Positions 42,434 to 51,781 of a stretch of DNA of 64,000 bases are shown here, piece by piece. Source of the DNA: Microvirga sp. TS319 (lineage in GTDB: Bacteria; Pseudomonadota; Alphaproteobacteria; Rhizobiales; Beijerinckiaceae); assembly GCF_041276405.1 (NCBI RefSeq), contig NZ_JBGGGT010000001.1, positions 727,501 to 791,500 on the forward strand, in the 5' to 3' direction. The notes under the pieces were generated by a model that made no database searches, had not been told where the DNA came from, and worked only from the letters and a program-made list of their open reading frames with translations. The position numbers and the translations under genes were made by a program. The first letter of the stretch is position 1; every line of letters begins with the position of its first letter.

Positions 42434-44365
42434 TCAAGATTCAAAAACGTATCGGCCGGGCGCGTCTTCAAGCGGTGGTCCGCCCTTCTCGGGTATTCCG
42501 AATGGGGGAGGCTGACCATGTCCATGCGATTGTCTATCCAACCAAGAACTCCAGGCCGGCCACCACGATCCATTATGCAACTCGGTTTGCGCATACCAGG
42601 TCTCAGGGTCGACATATTGGGCAGCCGCAGGATGATGAGAGATCCGATAGCGCCTTCCCTGGTGCCCGGGCTCGCTCACAATTCCCGCGTTGTGGCCTCC
42701 GCTGGTCAAGACGAAGGTCACGTCCGTGTCCTCGACCAGATTGATCTTGTAGACGGAACGCCATGGCGCAACATGGTCCCTCTCGGTCGCAACCGAAAAG
42801 ATCGGGAGGCGGATGTCGCCAAGTGCGACCGGGCGCCCGGCCACATCGTAGCGGCCCTCGAACAGATCGTTTCTAAGAAAGAACCGACGCAGATACTCGC
42901 TGTGCATGCGATAAGGCATGCGGGTGCTGTCGGCGTTCCAGGCCATCAAATCGGTCATAGCCGGACGCTGTCCAAGCAGGTATTCCTGCACCACCTGAGA
43001 CCAGATGAGATCGTTGGAGCGCAGAAGCTGAAACGCGCCCGCCATCTGCCGTGTGTCGAGATAACCTTGATCCCACATGATGTCCTCGATGTAGCTGAGT
43101 TGGCTGTCATCGATGAACAGAGATAACTCGCCGGCATCGGTGAAATCGACCTGAGCCGCCAGCAGCGTGATCGAATTCAGGATATTCGTTCGCTTGCGCG
43201 CCAGATATGCCGCGGCGATCGCAAGCAGTGTCCCGCCGAGGCAGTAACCGACGGCGTTGACTTTCGCATCGGGCGCAATTGCCTCGATCACCTTCAGGGC
43301 GTCGAGTATGCCATGCGTGAGATAATCATTGATTTCGAGATCACGATCCTCAATCGTTGGATTGTGCCATGAGATCATGAACACCGTATGCCCGGCTTCG
43401 ACGAGATATCTGACAAGGGAGTTCCCCGGCGACAGATCGAGAATGTAATACTTCATGATCCACGCGGGCACTATGAGGATCGGCTCCTTTCGAACCCGAC
43501 GGGTCATTGGTGCGTACTGAAGGAGTTCGATAAGCCGGTTTCGGTAGATGACTTTGCCTTTTGTCGCTGCGACCTGGTCACCCGGTCGGAAATCCTCAGT
43601 CCCAACGGGCGGCTTTCTGCCAACGATATGCTCCCAGTCCGCCCAAAAATTCATTGCGCCACGGAGAAGGTTCTGGCCGCCTTCGTGGAAGGTCGCCGAG
43701 AGGACATTGGGATTCGTTGCGACGAAGTTGACGGGCGAGACGGCATCAAGCAGCTGGCGCGTCATGAACGAGACAACCTGCTCGTGGTGTGGCGAGACAC
43801 CCGGGATCCCTGTCGTGGCGTCGTGCCACCACCGTTGATTCAACAGAAAGGCTTGAGAGATCAGGTTGAACGGGGGCTGCCGCCAGGCCCCGCTTCGGAA
43901 GCGACGGTCTTGCGGCAGTTGTTCAATACAAAGGGGGCATTCAGTGTTGAAAGTGACGTGGAAGGCGTAATGTAGGAACCGGAAGGTGTCGCTGAAACGC
44001 TTTTCTGCAAGTTGCTGATGCTTGCCCGGCGATACCCACAGATGAATGGCCCAGTCGGCATAGGCGAGGCAGAGTGCTGCGGGCGAGAGCCCAAGGGTAA
44101 AGCGCCCCATGGTGGCGTGAATCAACCGATCGACGCTCGTCGGGGCGCTGACTTCGGTTGGAGCTAAAGGCGGACCGAGTTGTCCCGCCTTGCTTTTCTT
44201 GACATCTGCATTGTCATGCTCCGGCGAAGCATGAGGCGATCCTTGTAACCAAAAGAGGAACGGATTCGATGCTGCTGCGGTAGGCCAACCGAATGGCGCG
44301 CCAATTGACGTCGACGGAGCGCTGGTGGAATTTGCATTGCCGGGTGGAAGAGCTGCGCGAGCCAT
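42434..44365 (-). CDS. phaC: Poly(3-hydroxyalkanoate) synthase
   Basis: The protein has 643 residues from ATG 44365; a GTG at 44371 adds two. The lipase-like box is GYCLGG with the catalytic cysteine at about residue 375. The histidine is in TSGGHNAGIV, and the aspartate is in ERDHVAPW. The conserved core WIMKYYILDLSPGNSLVRYL and FMISWHNP is typical of class I synthases. A disordered, Ser/Pro-rich N-terminal stretch of about 75 residues is longer than usual. It polymerises hydroxyacyl-CoA into storage granules. With the MaoC gene it forms a small PHA unit. No phaA, phaB or phasin is near, so it is probably an additional synthase. Confidence 0.92.
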   Translation of the reverse strand: MARAALPPGNANSTSAPSTSIGAPFGWPTAAASNPFLFWLQGSPHASPEHDNADVKKSKAGQLGPPLAPTEVSAPTSVDRLIHATMGRFTLGLSPAALCLAYADWAIHLWVSPGKHQQLAEKRFSDTFRFLHYAFHVTFNTECPLCIEQLPQDRRFRSGAWRQPPFNLISQAFLLNQRWWHDATTGIPGVSPHHEQVVSFMTRQLLDAVSPVNFVATNPNVLSATFHEGGQNLLRGAMNFWADWEHIVGRKPPVGTEDFRPGDQVAATKGKVIYRNRLIELLQYAPMTRRVRKEPILIVPAWIMKYYILDLSPGNSLVRYLVEAGHTVFMISWHNPTIEDRDLEINDYLTHGILDALKVIEAIAPDAKVNAVGYCLGGTLLAIAAAYLARKRTNILNSITLLAAQVDFTDAGELSLFIDDSQLSYIEDIMWDQGYLDTRQMAGAFQLLRSNDLIWSQVVQEYLLGQRPAMTDLMAWNADSTRMPYRMHSEYLRRFFLRNDLFEGRYDVAGRPVALGDIRLPIFSVATERDHVAPWRSVYKINLVEDTDVTFVLTSGGHNAGIVSEPGHQGRRYRISHHPAAAQYVDPETWYAQTELHNGSWWPAWSSWLDRQSHGHGQPPPFGIPEKGGPPLEDAPGRYVFES

Positions 44366-44522
44366 TGGCACTGCCGACCTATCCAGAGGGCCCTCTTAAC
44401 CTAGAACTGCTTCCATTTGCGGGGAATCATCTCTCTTCATGGGCCCGCCCGCCTTTTTGACGGTGAACCGGATCCGCTTCACCGAAAGTGGCTCTAACGA
44501 AGCAATATCGTCGTTTCGCAGA

Positions 44523-44801
44523 TCAATCGCTCCGCTTTGTCGCGCGAGCTCGAGTCGCAGTGGCCAAGTTCTGCCGTAGAGCGTGCGCGGTGGGAAAGCA
44601 GGCTTCGTATTGATTGCCCTCGCGGTAGGTCTGCATCCGCTCCAGAGCCTTATGAGCATCTGCGGGAGGCATGTTTCGAATGGCGTCGATGAGCCGCTCG
44701 CATCTTGTCTTCGCTGATCCGCTCTCTGCCCGAGCTGGACCCATGGACAGGATCACTGAGCACGTTATCAAGAGGAGGCGCGGCAATGTCTTTGGCGTCA
44801 T
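44523..44801 (-). CDS. Small exported protein
   Basis: The protein has 92 residues. MTPKTLPRLLLITCSVILSM with ARA cleavage near residue 25 is a signal peptide. The mature part is helical and charged, with two cysteines (TRCERLIDAI and YEACFPTA) that could form a disulfide. I recognise no family. The start is followed directly by the signal peptide, which supports ATG 44801. It may be part of the same accessory block as phaC but has its own gap. Confidence 0.6.
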   Translation of the reverse strand: MTPKTLPRLLLITCSVILSMGPARAESGSAKTRCERLIDAIRNMPPADAHKALERMQTYREGNQYEACFPTAHALRQNLATATRARATKRSD

Positions 44802-44953
44802 GTGAAGTCATCCTGACTGCTCGGAGAAAGCTCTCAGGCCGGCGATATTGACGAATAATTCGTCCTCCTGCTCGGCCGTTCCTCAGATCGGTTGCGGCAG
44901 GCCGAAAGATTGTACGCTAGCGAGCCGTGTGGGTATGCGGCTACGCCGGACGG

Positions 44954-44987
44954 AGAGCGTCGTCCCTGGGAGAGCGTCGTCCCTGGG
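44954..44987. repeat. Short tandem repeat
   Basis: Two perfect copies of the 17-base unit AGAGCGTCGTCCCTGGG, plus a partial third (ATAGCGTCG). It lies in the gap between mgtE and the small exported gene and has no apparent function. Confidence 0.85.
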
Positions 44988-45053
44988 ATAGCGTCGGCGG
45001 ATCCCAAGGACCTCGATATGGAGGCTCGTTCAGTCGAAGAAAATGCGCTTCGT

Positions 45054-46424
45054 TCAGAGCAGAGTGCCTCTGAGGATGGCAAGCGCGACCGTGAAGTAGA
45101 TCACCAGTCCCGTCACATCGACCAGCGTGGCCACGAAGGGAGCCGATGCGCTCGCTGGATCAAACCCGGTCCGTTGCAGGATGAAGGGCAGCATCGAGCC
45201 AGCCAGCGAGCCGAAGGTCACGATCCCGACCAAGGCTGCTCCCACCGTGAAGGCGATGAGCACCCAGTGCTCGCCGTAGTCATAGAAGCCAAGCTGCTGC
45301 CACAGGGTAATGCGGACCATGCCGATCAGGCCCAGGATTGCCCCGAGGGTCACCCCCATGGGCAACTCCCGCAGGGCGACACGCCACCAGTCGCGCAGCC
45401 GCACCTCCCGCAAGGCGAGCGCCCGGATCAGCAGCGAGGTCGCCTGCGATCCGGAGTTTCCGCCGGAACTCATGATCAGTGGAATGAACAGAGTCAGCAC
45501 CAGAGCCTTCTCCAGCTCGCCCTCGAAAAACTGCATGGCGCTGGCGGTCAGCATCTCGCTCAGGAACAGGATGCACAGCCACCCGGCGCGCTTGCGGATC
45601 ATCTCGCCGAAGCCGATCTGCATATAGGGCTCCGTCAGGGCCTCCATGCCGCCGAACTTCTGCACGTCCTCGGTGCTCTCCTGGACGATAGCGTCGATCA
45701 CATCGTCCACTGTCACGATGCCGATGACTTGTCCCCTGTCCACGACCGGTACAGCCAACAGGTCGTACTTGGAGATGATGCGCGCGACCTCCTCGCGGTC
45801 AGTGAGCGGCGTGACCGTCACGGGGCGGCGTGGACGCGCGACGGACAGGATCGGGGCCTGTGGCTCGCCCGAGATCAGCCGTCGCAGCGAGACGGTCTGG
45901 ACCAGCTTCCTCGTCCGGGGATCGAGCACGTAGATCGCGTAGACGGTCTCGCGCGTGCGCTCGACCCGGCGGATGTGATCGAGCGTTTGCGCCACCGACC
46001 AGGTGGTCGGTACGCTGGCGAACTCTGTGGTCATCATGCTGCCTGCCGTATTCGGGGGATAGGACAGGAGCCGCAGGACCGCGAGCCTCATATCGTCGTC
46101 GAGGCGATCCAGCAGCGCGGAGCGGCGGGGGTCCTCGATCTCGCGGAAGACCTCGGCGACCCGGTCGGCGGACATGCCGGACAGGAGGTCCGTCGCCCGA
46201 TCCTCCGGCAGGGTCGCGATCACATCGGCGGACGATTCCAGCTCCGGCTGGTCGAGCACCGCGACCGCCTGGTCGAGCGGCAGGCGGGCAAGCACCTCCG
46301 AGGCGATCTCGGTGGGCTGCTCGTTCAGAATCTCGGCGATGTCGGCGACGTGTTCGTTGGCCAGCTCCGCCGCGAGGGCGGAGGGATCGCGAACGACCTC
46401 GGTTGTGTTGGTGTTGTCCTGCAT
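45054..46424 (-). CDS. mgtE: MgtE magnesium transporter
   Basis: The protein has 456 residues. The N-terminal superhelical domain (about 20-140) has repeated LARLPLDQAVAVLDQ- and LPEDRATDLLSGMSADR-type helices. A pair of CBS domains follows (VPVVDRGQVIGIVTVDDVID). The C-terminal five-helix channel has SGGNSGSQATSLLIRALAL and VGIVTFGSLAGSMLPFIL. The cytoplasmic domains close the pore when intracellular magnesium is high. Length and domain order are standard. Together with corA the window encodes two kinds of magnesium channel. Confidence 0.95.
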   Translation of the reverse strand: MQDNTNTTEVVRDPSALAAELANEHVADIAEILNEQPTEIASEVLARLPLDQAVAVLDQPELESSADVIATLPEDRATDLLSGMSADRVAEVFREIEDPRRSALLDRLDDDMRLAVLRLLSYPPNTAGSMMTTEFASVPTTWSVAQTLDHIRRVERTRETVYAIYVLDPRTRKLVQTVSLRRLISGEPQAPILSVARPRRPVTVTPLTDREEVARIISKYDLLAVPVVDRGQVIGIVTVDDVIDAIVQESTEDVQKFGGMEALTEPYMQIGFGEMIRKRAGWLCILFLSEMLTASAMQFFEGELEKALVLTLFIPLIMSSGGNSGSQATSLLIRALALREVRLRDWWRVALRELPMGVTLGAILGLIGMVRITLWQQLGFYDYGEHWVLIAFTVGAALVGIVTFGSLAGSMLPFILQRTGFDPASASAPFVATLVDVTGLVIYFTVALAILRGTLL

Positions 46425-46716
46425 GGCTCACCTCGTTCTCGACCAGCCGTCATGGGCCGGTCGCGGGCGAGCCGATCAAGCGATCAGGTGTCCGCGCGGG
46501 CCGGCGACGGCAGAGGCAATCGACTGTGACTGTCGCTTGGCATTTCGTTCAGGTTCCAGTGGGTCCGCCGTCGGGCCGAAGCGGGACGGCAACGTCATGC
46601 AGGCATGCGCCTCCCCGCAGTGGCTGTCAACCAGGAACATAGCCTTGCGGCCCAAGGCGAACAAAGCGCCTGTTCGGTGCGTCCGCATTGATGACAGGCA
46701 GCCGTGATGCCCTGTG

Positions 46717-47517
46717 CTATTCCCCGGCTGGCCTTCTGGAGTGAGTGCCTCCCGCAGAGCAATCCGCCGGCGTATCGACCAGGGCGCGGCGGACGAACGT
46801 TTCGGGCATCCGCCGGTCGGAGACCTCGCGGACGATCTTGGTCCGGATCGCATCGAGAAACTGATGCCGCTCGCGGATCGGGATCATGAAGGCCCCCGCG
46901 CCACCGATGACGCAGTCGCGGTAGTACAGGTCGAGATCCGGGATGTCCCAAGGGCCTCGGGGCTGTTCCAGCATGATCGGCAGGCCGTTGATCGTGGTCC
47001 CCTGACTGACTGCCTCGTCGCGGGCCGCCGTCACGGAGCGGCCCTGGTTGTTCGGCCCATCGCCGGAGATGTCGACGACCCGGCGGGTCGAATCGAATCC
47101 GCTTTCACGCAGCAGACCGAGGCTGAAATCGATCGCCCCGGAGATGGACGTATACCCTGCCCGGTGAATCGGGATCCGTGCCAGACGCTCGGCGAACCCG
47201 AGCGCATCCGCAGGCTGCTCGATCACGGTCCAGGGGACGAGGATCTGTTGCTCCTCCGCCCCTGACCACTCCACATAGGTCACTGCAATACGTCCCAGCA
47301 GGCCCTGGCGGATCGCGCGCTGCACGTCGGGGGAGCGGAAGGCCTCGACATAGCCCTGCCGCTGCAGATCCTGCTCGTCGGGCTCCATAGACTGGGAAAT
47401 GTCGACCGCCAACACGAGGGCGAGATCGATGCTGGGTTCGCCCTCGGCGCCCCATGCGCCCGAAATCGACAGGGTGGCTGCCAGGGTAAGCATGAGTCCG
47501 CGCATGATGCCGATCAT
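46717..47517 (-). CDS. DUF1194 exported von Willebrand A-like protein
   Basis: The protein has 266 residues. The signal peptide is LMLTLAATLSISGAWG with cleavage near residue 23; ATG 47502 (MRGLMLT) is an alternative start to 47517. The metal-ion adhesion site is DISQS in LALVLAVDISQSMEPDEQDL, followed by VEWSGAEEQQILVPWTVI and VDISGDGPNNQGRSVTAARD, the DUF1194 signatures. These are periplasmic proteins of unknown role. The tail carries a conserved-style DCVIGGAGAFMI. The gene lies behind mgtE on the same strand but is separated by about 290 bases. Confidence 0.85.
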   Translation of the reverse strand: MIGIMRGLMLTLAATLSISGAWGAEGEPSIDLALVLAVDISQSMEPDEQDLQRQGYVEAFRSPDVQRAIRQGLLGRIAVTYVEWSGAEEQQILVPWTVIEQPADALGFAERLARIPIHRAGYTSISGAIDFSLGLLRESGFDSTRRVVDISGDGPNNQGRSVTAARDEAVSQGTTINGLPIMLEQPRGPWDIPDLDLYYRDCVIGGAGAFMIPIRERHQFLDAIRTKIVREVSDRRMPETFVRRALVDTPADCSAGGTHSRRPAGE

Positions 47518-48144
47518 CCTAGGCTCCCGTTCAGGCGTTCGAGGCTACGGTTTTCATAAGGGCAGCAGGGAAATGGGACGATTGTTGGTTGCCCGCCGAG
47601 GCAGGAGAGAGGACGTAGCGACACGGCGCCTCCGATTGGAGGCGTAGCAACCGCGACCGGGACTTGGAAAAGGCGGGTAGGGCGATATGAAGGCGATCTG
47701 AGGCACCCCTCGATACAATCCCGGCGGTGCTTCTGAGGTGATCGCGTCCCTTTATGCCACTCCGAATAGGAATCGTCGCAAACCACCGCCTTCCCCCACC
47801 CCATGATGGTTTTATCCAACGACCCCGTAAAGCTGTCGGCTCATCTCGAGACCACGCTCCACTCCGGGCGCATCTGCGGGGACTGATGGGCACCGGGGGC
47901 GGAATTCCATCTGGCCGACATGGTCCAAACCTCGGACGCATGGCGCAGCTGACAGCGGCCGCGGCTGCCTGGGCGAGACGGCAGGTCACGATCCAGCCAG
48001 CGGAGTTTCTGAATGGCAGCGACCCTCCTTGTCCGCCGACCTGGGATTCTGCGTCGGACCGGCGGGCAGAGGGTTCCCAGCATAGGACTCCTTCCTTGCC
48101 GTCCTGGCGGAGGATTATGTATTCACGGGACGTGGAGGCATCCC
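47518..48144. other. Gap without a supported gene
   Basis: About 630 bases separate the DUF1194 gene and the kinase remnant. Several frames are open, but none has a ribosome site, a hydrophobic or domain pattern, or codon use like that of the neighbours. It may be further remains of the decayed kinase region. Confidence 0.3.
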
Positions 48145-48570
48145 ATGGACGAGACCTTCACCGCGAGCCTTACCTCCGCGTAGCCGGGGGATTGGCCCAC
48201 CGGCACGGGCGAGATGTCCCGGCGCATCCAGAGACACGACTGGGCGGCAACGCCGCTCGGACCGCTGGAGACGTGGCCGCAGAGCCTCAAGAGCGCCGTC
48301 GACCTGATCCTCCCGAACGGCTTCCTCATGATCATCCTCTGGGGGCCCAGCTCATCCAGGTCTACAACGATGGCTATGCCCAAATCATGGGCCTCAAGCA
48401 TCCGGCCGGACTGGGCCAGCCCACCCGCGACTGCTGGCCCGAGGTCTGGCACATCAACGAGCCGATCTACGAGCGTGTCCGGCTCGGCGAGACGGTCGCC
48501 TTCGATGACGCCTAGGGGTATGGCGAGCGCCGTATCCGGACTGATGACTCGAACGAGACGGAGCCCCAAT
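48145..48570 (+). pseudogene. Broken PAS sensor histidine kinase, N-terminal remnant
   Basis: ATG 48145 opens a frame MDETFTASLTSA that meets a TAG at 48181-48183. The same frame resumes with GTGEMSRRIQRHDWAATPLG and PLETWPQSLKSAVDLILPNG, the usual N-terminus of HWE-type PAS kinases. At about 48346 one base is missing, and the match continues in another frame as LIQVYNDGYAQIMGLKHPAG and DCWPEVWHINEPIYERVRLG, ending with TAG at 48513-48515. Traces (YGERRIRTDDSNE) may continue to about 48570. The kinase domain is absent. It is therefore a decayed gene with a stop, a frameshift and a truncation. Confidence 0.75.
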
Positions 48571-48690
48571 CCTCTCCCAGGGACAGCAAGGGCCTGGGCG
48601 GCCAGTTCCGACCGCGCATTTCTATCCTATGGTGTGGAGATGAGGCGTGCCGATTCCCGCCGGCCATTCTGGATTTTGTCGGAGTGCATC

Positions 48691-49872
48691 ATGTCCCGTC
48701 AGAACCGATCCGATCGGATAGCCCCCTGCCTGATGGCGCTGCTGCTCTGTGCACCGCAAGGAGCATGGGCCCAGCACGCGAACGAACCGGCCGCCATTGA
48801 CGTCTGGCCAGGGATGCCGCCTTTAATCGACCCGGATAATCTCTACGGCGAAGCTGCGGCCGGCCAGCTGAGCCCGGCCGCGGCTTCGGCCCTGCCAAGG
48901 GTTTACGTGCCCAACGTGAAGTCCGGCAATGTCGACGTGATCGATCCCGAAACCCTCAAGATCGTGGGCCGTTTCAGGGCGGGGCCAAGCCCGCAGCACG
49001 TGGTACCCTCCTGGGACCTCAGGACATTGTGGGTGACCAACAGCGCGGATCGCCGACACGGGCAAGGCAGCCTCCTGCCGATCGACCCTGTCACGGGCCA
49101 GCCGGGCCGCCCGATCCCGGTACCCGATGCCTACAACATGTACTTCATGCCAGACGGCCGCTCGGCCATCGTTGTCGCCGAAGCCTATCGGCGGCTGGAA
49201 TTCCGCGATCCGAGGACGATGGCGCTGCAGCACAGCCTGCCGGTTCCGCAATGCGCGGGGATTAATCATGCCGATTTCTCCATCGATGGGCGCTACGCCA
49301 TCTTCACCTGCGAGTTTGGCGGCAGCCTCGTCAAGATCGATCTCGTCAAGGGTGCGGTGGACGGCTCCCTGAGGCTCTCGAAGGGGGGCATGCCCCAGGA
49401 CATCCGGATCTCGCCTGACGGAAAGGTCTTCTACGTGGCCGACATGCGGGCCGATGGCGTGTTCCTGGTGGATGGCGGATCCCTCACCGAAACCGGATTT
49501 ATCCCCACGGGCCCCGGCACGCACGGTCTTTACCCGAGCCGGGATGGCACGAAGCTCTACGTGGCAAACCGGGGTTCTCACAGGACCGACGGGCCGCCCC
49601 ATGGGCCAGGCAGCGTTTCGGTGATCGACTTCGCGGCCCGCAGGGTCGAGGCCACTTGGCCGATCCCTGGCGGTGGCAGCCCGGATATGGGCAATGTCAG
49701 TGCGGACGGAACGCGGCTCTGGCTGTCCGGCCGCTACGATGGCGTAGTCTACGCGATCGACACCTCAACTGGCGAGACGAGGACCGTTCGGGTCGGCGAG
49801 AGCCCGCACGGCCTCACCGTCTGGCCGCAGCCCGGGCGCTACTCGCTCGGGCATACGGGAAACATGCGCTAA
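48691..49872 (+). CDS. Exported YVTN-type beta-propeller protein
   Basis: The protein has 393 residues from ATG 48691. The signal peptide is APCLMALLLCAPQGAWAQ (after MSRQNRSDRI). The mature protein is a seven-bladed propeller of the YVTN/cytochrome d1 family, with blades such as RVYVPNVKSGNVDVIDPETL, KVFYVADMRADGVFLV, TKLYVANRGSHRTDG and TRLWLSGRYDGVVYAIDTST. The haem ligands of true cytochrome d1 cannot be recognised, so it is a non-haem relative. Such proteins are periplasmic, often partners in quinoprotein or surface systems; none is nearby. Confidence 0.85.
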   Translation: MSRQNRSDRIAPCLMALLLCAPQGAWAQHANEPAAIDVWPGMPPLIDPDNLYGEAAAGQLSPAAASALPRVYVPNVKSGNVDVIDPETLKIVGRFRAGPSPQHVVPSWDLRTLWVTNSADRRHGQGSLLPIDPVTGQPGRPIPVPDAYNMYFMPDGRSAIVVAEAYRRLEFRDPRTMALQHSLPVPQCAGINHADFSIDGRYAIFTCEFGGSLVKIDLVKGAVDGSLRLSKGGMPQDIRISPDGKVFYVADMRADGVFLVDGGSLTETGFIPTGPGTHGLYPSRDGTKLYVANRGSHRTDGPPHGPGSVSVIDFAARRVEATWPIPGGGSPDMGNVSADGTRLWLSGRYDGVVYAIDTSTGETRTVRVGESPHGLTVWPQPGRYSLGHTGNMR

Positions 49873-50186
49873 GGGGGATCCCAAAAGCGAGAAGTGCTCC
49901 CGGTCCTTGTCAGGAACACCTTCTGTGCCGGGACAAATCAGTGACTCGGGTTGTCCTAATCCGCCCCCAGGGACTGTTGGCGTCGGGCGATTCCATTCTC
50001 GTGACCTCCCCGCTTTTCACGTAGCACGAGATTATCGGTCCGAACGGTATCGCCGCACTCATCGAGGCAGTTGAGAGAGAAGGGGCGGTGTGAGAAGCCA
50101 TCATTCTCGAAGTTTAAGGTTCCTAGCTTCCAAATGAGGGAACAATCCGACCCCTCCTAATTTGCCTTTAAGTCATCCCGCTTACA
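49873..50186. other. Gap without a supported gene
   Basis: No frame here has both a plausible start site and protein-like composition. The sequence is less GC-rich towards the small ORF at 50187. Confidence 0.3.
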
Positions 50187-50453
50187 GTGAAATTCACGGA
50201 GGGGAGCCGAACGGTCCCTCCCGTTACCGCCGCGGTCGTCTTGAGCGCTGTACCAATGGCATATGCGGCCCCGGTTTATGGGAACCATCACGTGATGCGG
50301 CCGGCGATCGACCGTCGCATCGCACCTCTTGAGAGGAGGGTCGATGGCGGACCGGACCCCTGGTCCTCATGTCTCCAAGGTCCGCCTGAGTGTACGGCAG
50401 CCGATTACCCGGATCTGAGCGATGCCAGCAGGATTTACGAGGCTCTATTGTAG
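50187..50453 (+). CDS. Possible small exported protein
   Basis: A GTG at 50187 opens an 88-residue frame, MKFTEGSRTVPPVTAAVVLS, in which VPPVTAAVVLSAVPMAYAAP resembles a signal peptide with AYA cleavage. A GGAGGGG sequence lies downstream rather than upstream of the GTG, which counts against this start. The remainder has two cysteines (SSCLQGPPECTA). No family is recognised and no neighbour depends on it. Confidence 0.3.
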   Translation: MKFTEGSRTVPPVTAAVVLSAVPMAYAAPVYGNHHVMRPAIDRRIAPLERRVDGGPDPWSSCLQGPPECTAADYPDLSDASRIYEALL

Positions 50454-50614
50454 GGCGAATGCCTCGCGAGCGCCGGATGAGCGCGAATATGCGCCCGTTG
50501 AACGCAGTCATCACCGGATGCCCCAGGGCGGCGCTGTCCACGAGCCGCTTTGAGGTCAATGAATGAACCGAGATGCAGGAGGAGGGACCGTCGTCGATGG
50601 ATTGCCTGACCTAC

Positions 50615-50711
50615 AGCATCGGACGTGCAACCGAACCTCCGATGCTGTCAGTCTATGGTCTCGAGCATCCTTTCACGCAGAACCGGTGCCCGCTTCCCGC
50701 GTTCGATGCTC
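50615..50711. repeat. Family A interspersed repeat, copy 8
   Basis: AGCATCGGACGTGCAACCGA, CCTCCGATGCTGTCAGTC, GAGCATCCTTTCACGCAGAA and CCCGCGTTCGATGCT. This variant replaces the AAAAGTGG dyad with a looser one and resembles copy 10. It fills most of the gap in front of the SPW gene. Confidence 0.65.
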
Positions 50712-50776
50712 CAGATCGTGACCTCTTGCCCCTGGAGGGCTGGCCTGCAGCTGCACTTTGGAAGGGAGTTCCACCA

Positions 50777-51139
50777 ATGCTGAAGAATTCGTCTCAACTG
50801 ACGGTCATGAACATCGTCAACGTACTCCTGGCCATTTTTCTCTTTATCTCACCTTGGATCCTTGGCTTTCGCGAGAACCAGGCGGCATCCTGGAATGCTT
50901 GGGTTTGTGGCGTTCTCATTGCTGCATTGGCAGTGGCTGCCCTCGGCGCACTGCAGGAGTGGGAGGAATGGTGCAGCGCCGTTGTCGGGCTGTGGACACT
51001 GATCGCACCGTGGGTTCTCGGATTCACCGACGTGCGCAATGCAATGTGGGTCCATATAGGAGTTGGCATCGTCGTGGCGATCATTTCCATCGTCGAAGCC
51101 TGGCTTTTGCACGGAAATCTGCCGACTCGAGCCGCATAA
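50777..51139 (+). CDS. SPW-repeat membrane protein
   Basis: The protein has 120 residues with four membrane helices in two similar halves. Each half has the hallmark: FISPWILGF (about 23-31) and LIAPWVLGFTD (about 75-85), separated by WNAWVCGVLIAALAVAALGA and MWVHIGVGIVVAIISIVEAW. The function of SPW proteins is unknown. It starts at ATG 50777 and ends ten bases before the Rieske gene, so the two are probably cotranscribed, which is unusual for either family. Confidence 0.85.
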   Translation: MLKNSSQLTVMNIVNVLLAIFLFISPWILGFRENQAASWNAWVCGVLIAALAVAALGALQEWEEWCSAVVGLWTLIAPWVLGFTDVRNAMWVHIGVGIVVAIISIVEAWLLHGNLPTRAA

Positions 51140-51148
51140 GACCGCACC

Positions 51149-51700
51149 ATGTCGGAGACCCGCGTGACATCCGTCGCGACACCCACCCGCCGAGACTTTC
51201 TGTTCGTGGCGACAGGGGCGGCAGCCGCCGTTGGGACAGCGGCAACAATCTGGCCGTTCATCTCGTCATTGGCACCTGACGCCTCGACCATTGCCGCAGG
51301 CGCGCCTGTCGACGTCGATTTGGCACCCATTGCGATCGGGCAGATCGTCAAGGTATTCTGGCGCGGAAAGTTGGTTTTCGTGCGCCATCGCAACGAAAAC
51401 GAAATCGCGGAAGCACGCGCGACGCCTCTGTCGGAACTTATCGATCCACAGACCGATCAGGAACGGGTCAAACCCGGCCATGCGGAATGGCTTATCGTAT
51501 TTGGAAATTGCACGCACCTTGGCTGTGTCCCGCTTGGCCACCAGGGGCCATACGATGGCTGGTTCTGTCCATGCCACGGGTCCTTGTACGACACGTCCGG
51601 TCGCGTCCGACGCGGCCCCGCCCCGCTCAACCTGCCGATCCCGCCCTATGAGTTCGTTTCAGACACCAAGATCCAGATCGGGCAGGACGCGTCAGGTTGA
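51149..51700 (+). CDS. petA: Orphan Rieske iron-sulfur protein (ubiquinol-cytochrome c reductase type)
   Basis: The protein has 183 residues. It has a twin-arginine signal/anchor, [20 protein letters not shown], and then the Rieske domain with ligands C and H in CTHLGC and CPCHGS (about residues 119-142), with GPYDGWF between. The 2Fe-2S cluster accepts electrons from ubiquinol in the bc1 complex. Here no cytochrome b or c1 gene is adjacent; the neighbours are an SPW protein and a DUF1614 protein. It is thus either an extra Rieske copy that can enter the bc1 complex under some conditions or a redox protein of another complex. Confidence 0.9.
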   Translation: MSETRVTSVATPTRRDFLFVATGAAAAVGTAATIWPFISSLAPDASTIAAGAPVDVDLAPIAIGQIVKVFWRGKLVFVRHRNENEIAEARATPLSELIDPQTDQERVKPGHAEWLIVFGNCTHLGCVPLGHQGPYDGWFCPCHGSLYDTSGRVRRGPAPLNLPIPPYEFVSDTKIQIGQDASG

Positions 51701-51781
51701 GCAGTCCACGATTATCGATATGGCCGCGTCATGGGCTCAGGCGAAGGTCTGATCTCGATATCGGGCATCGCCTGGACATTG

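Noticed and set aside
44892..46529. Plus-strand frame opposite mgtE
   Set aside because: Antisense shadow rich in His/Gln/Asp; mgtE is clear on the minus strand.
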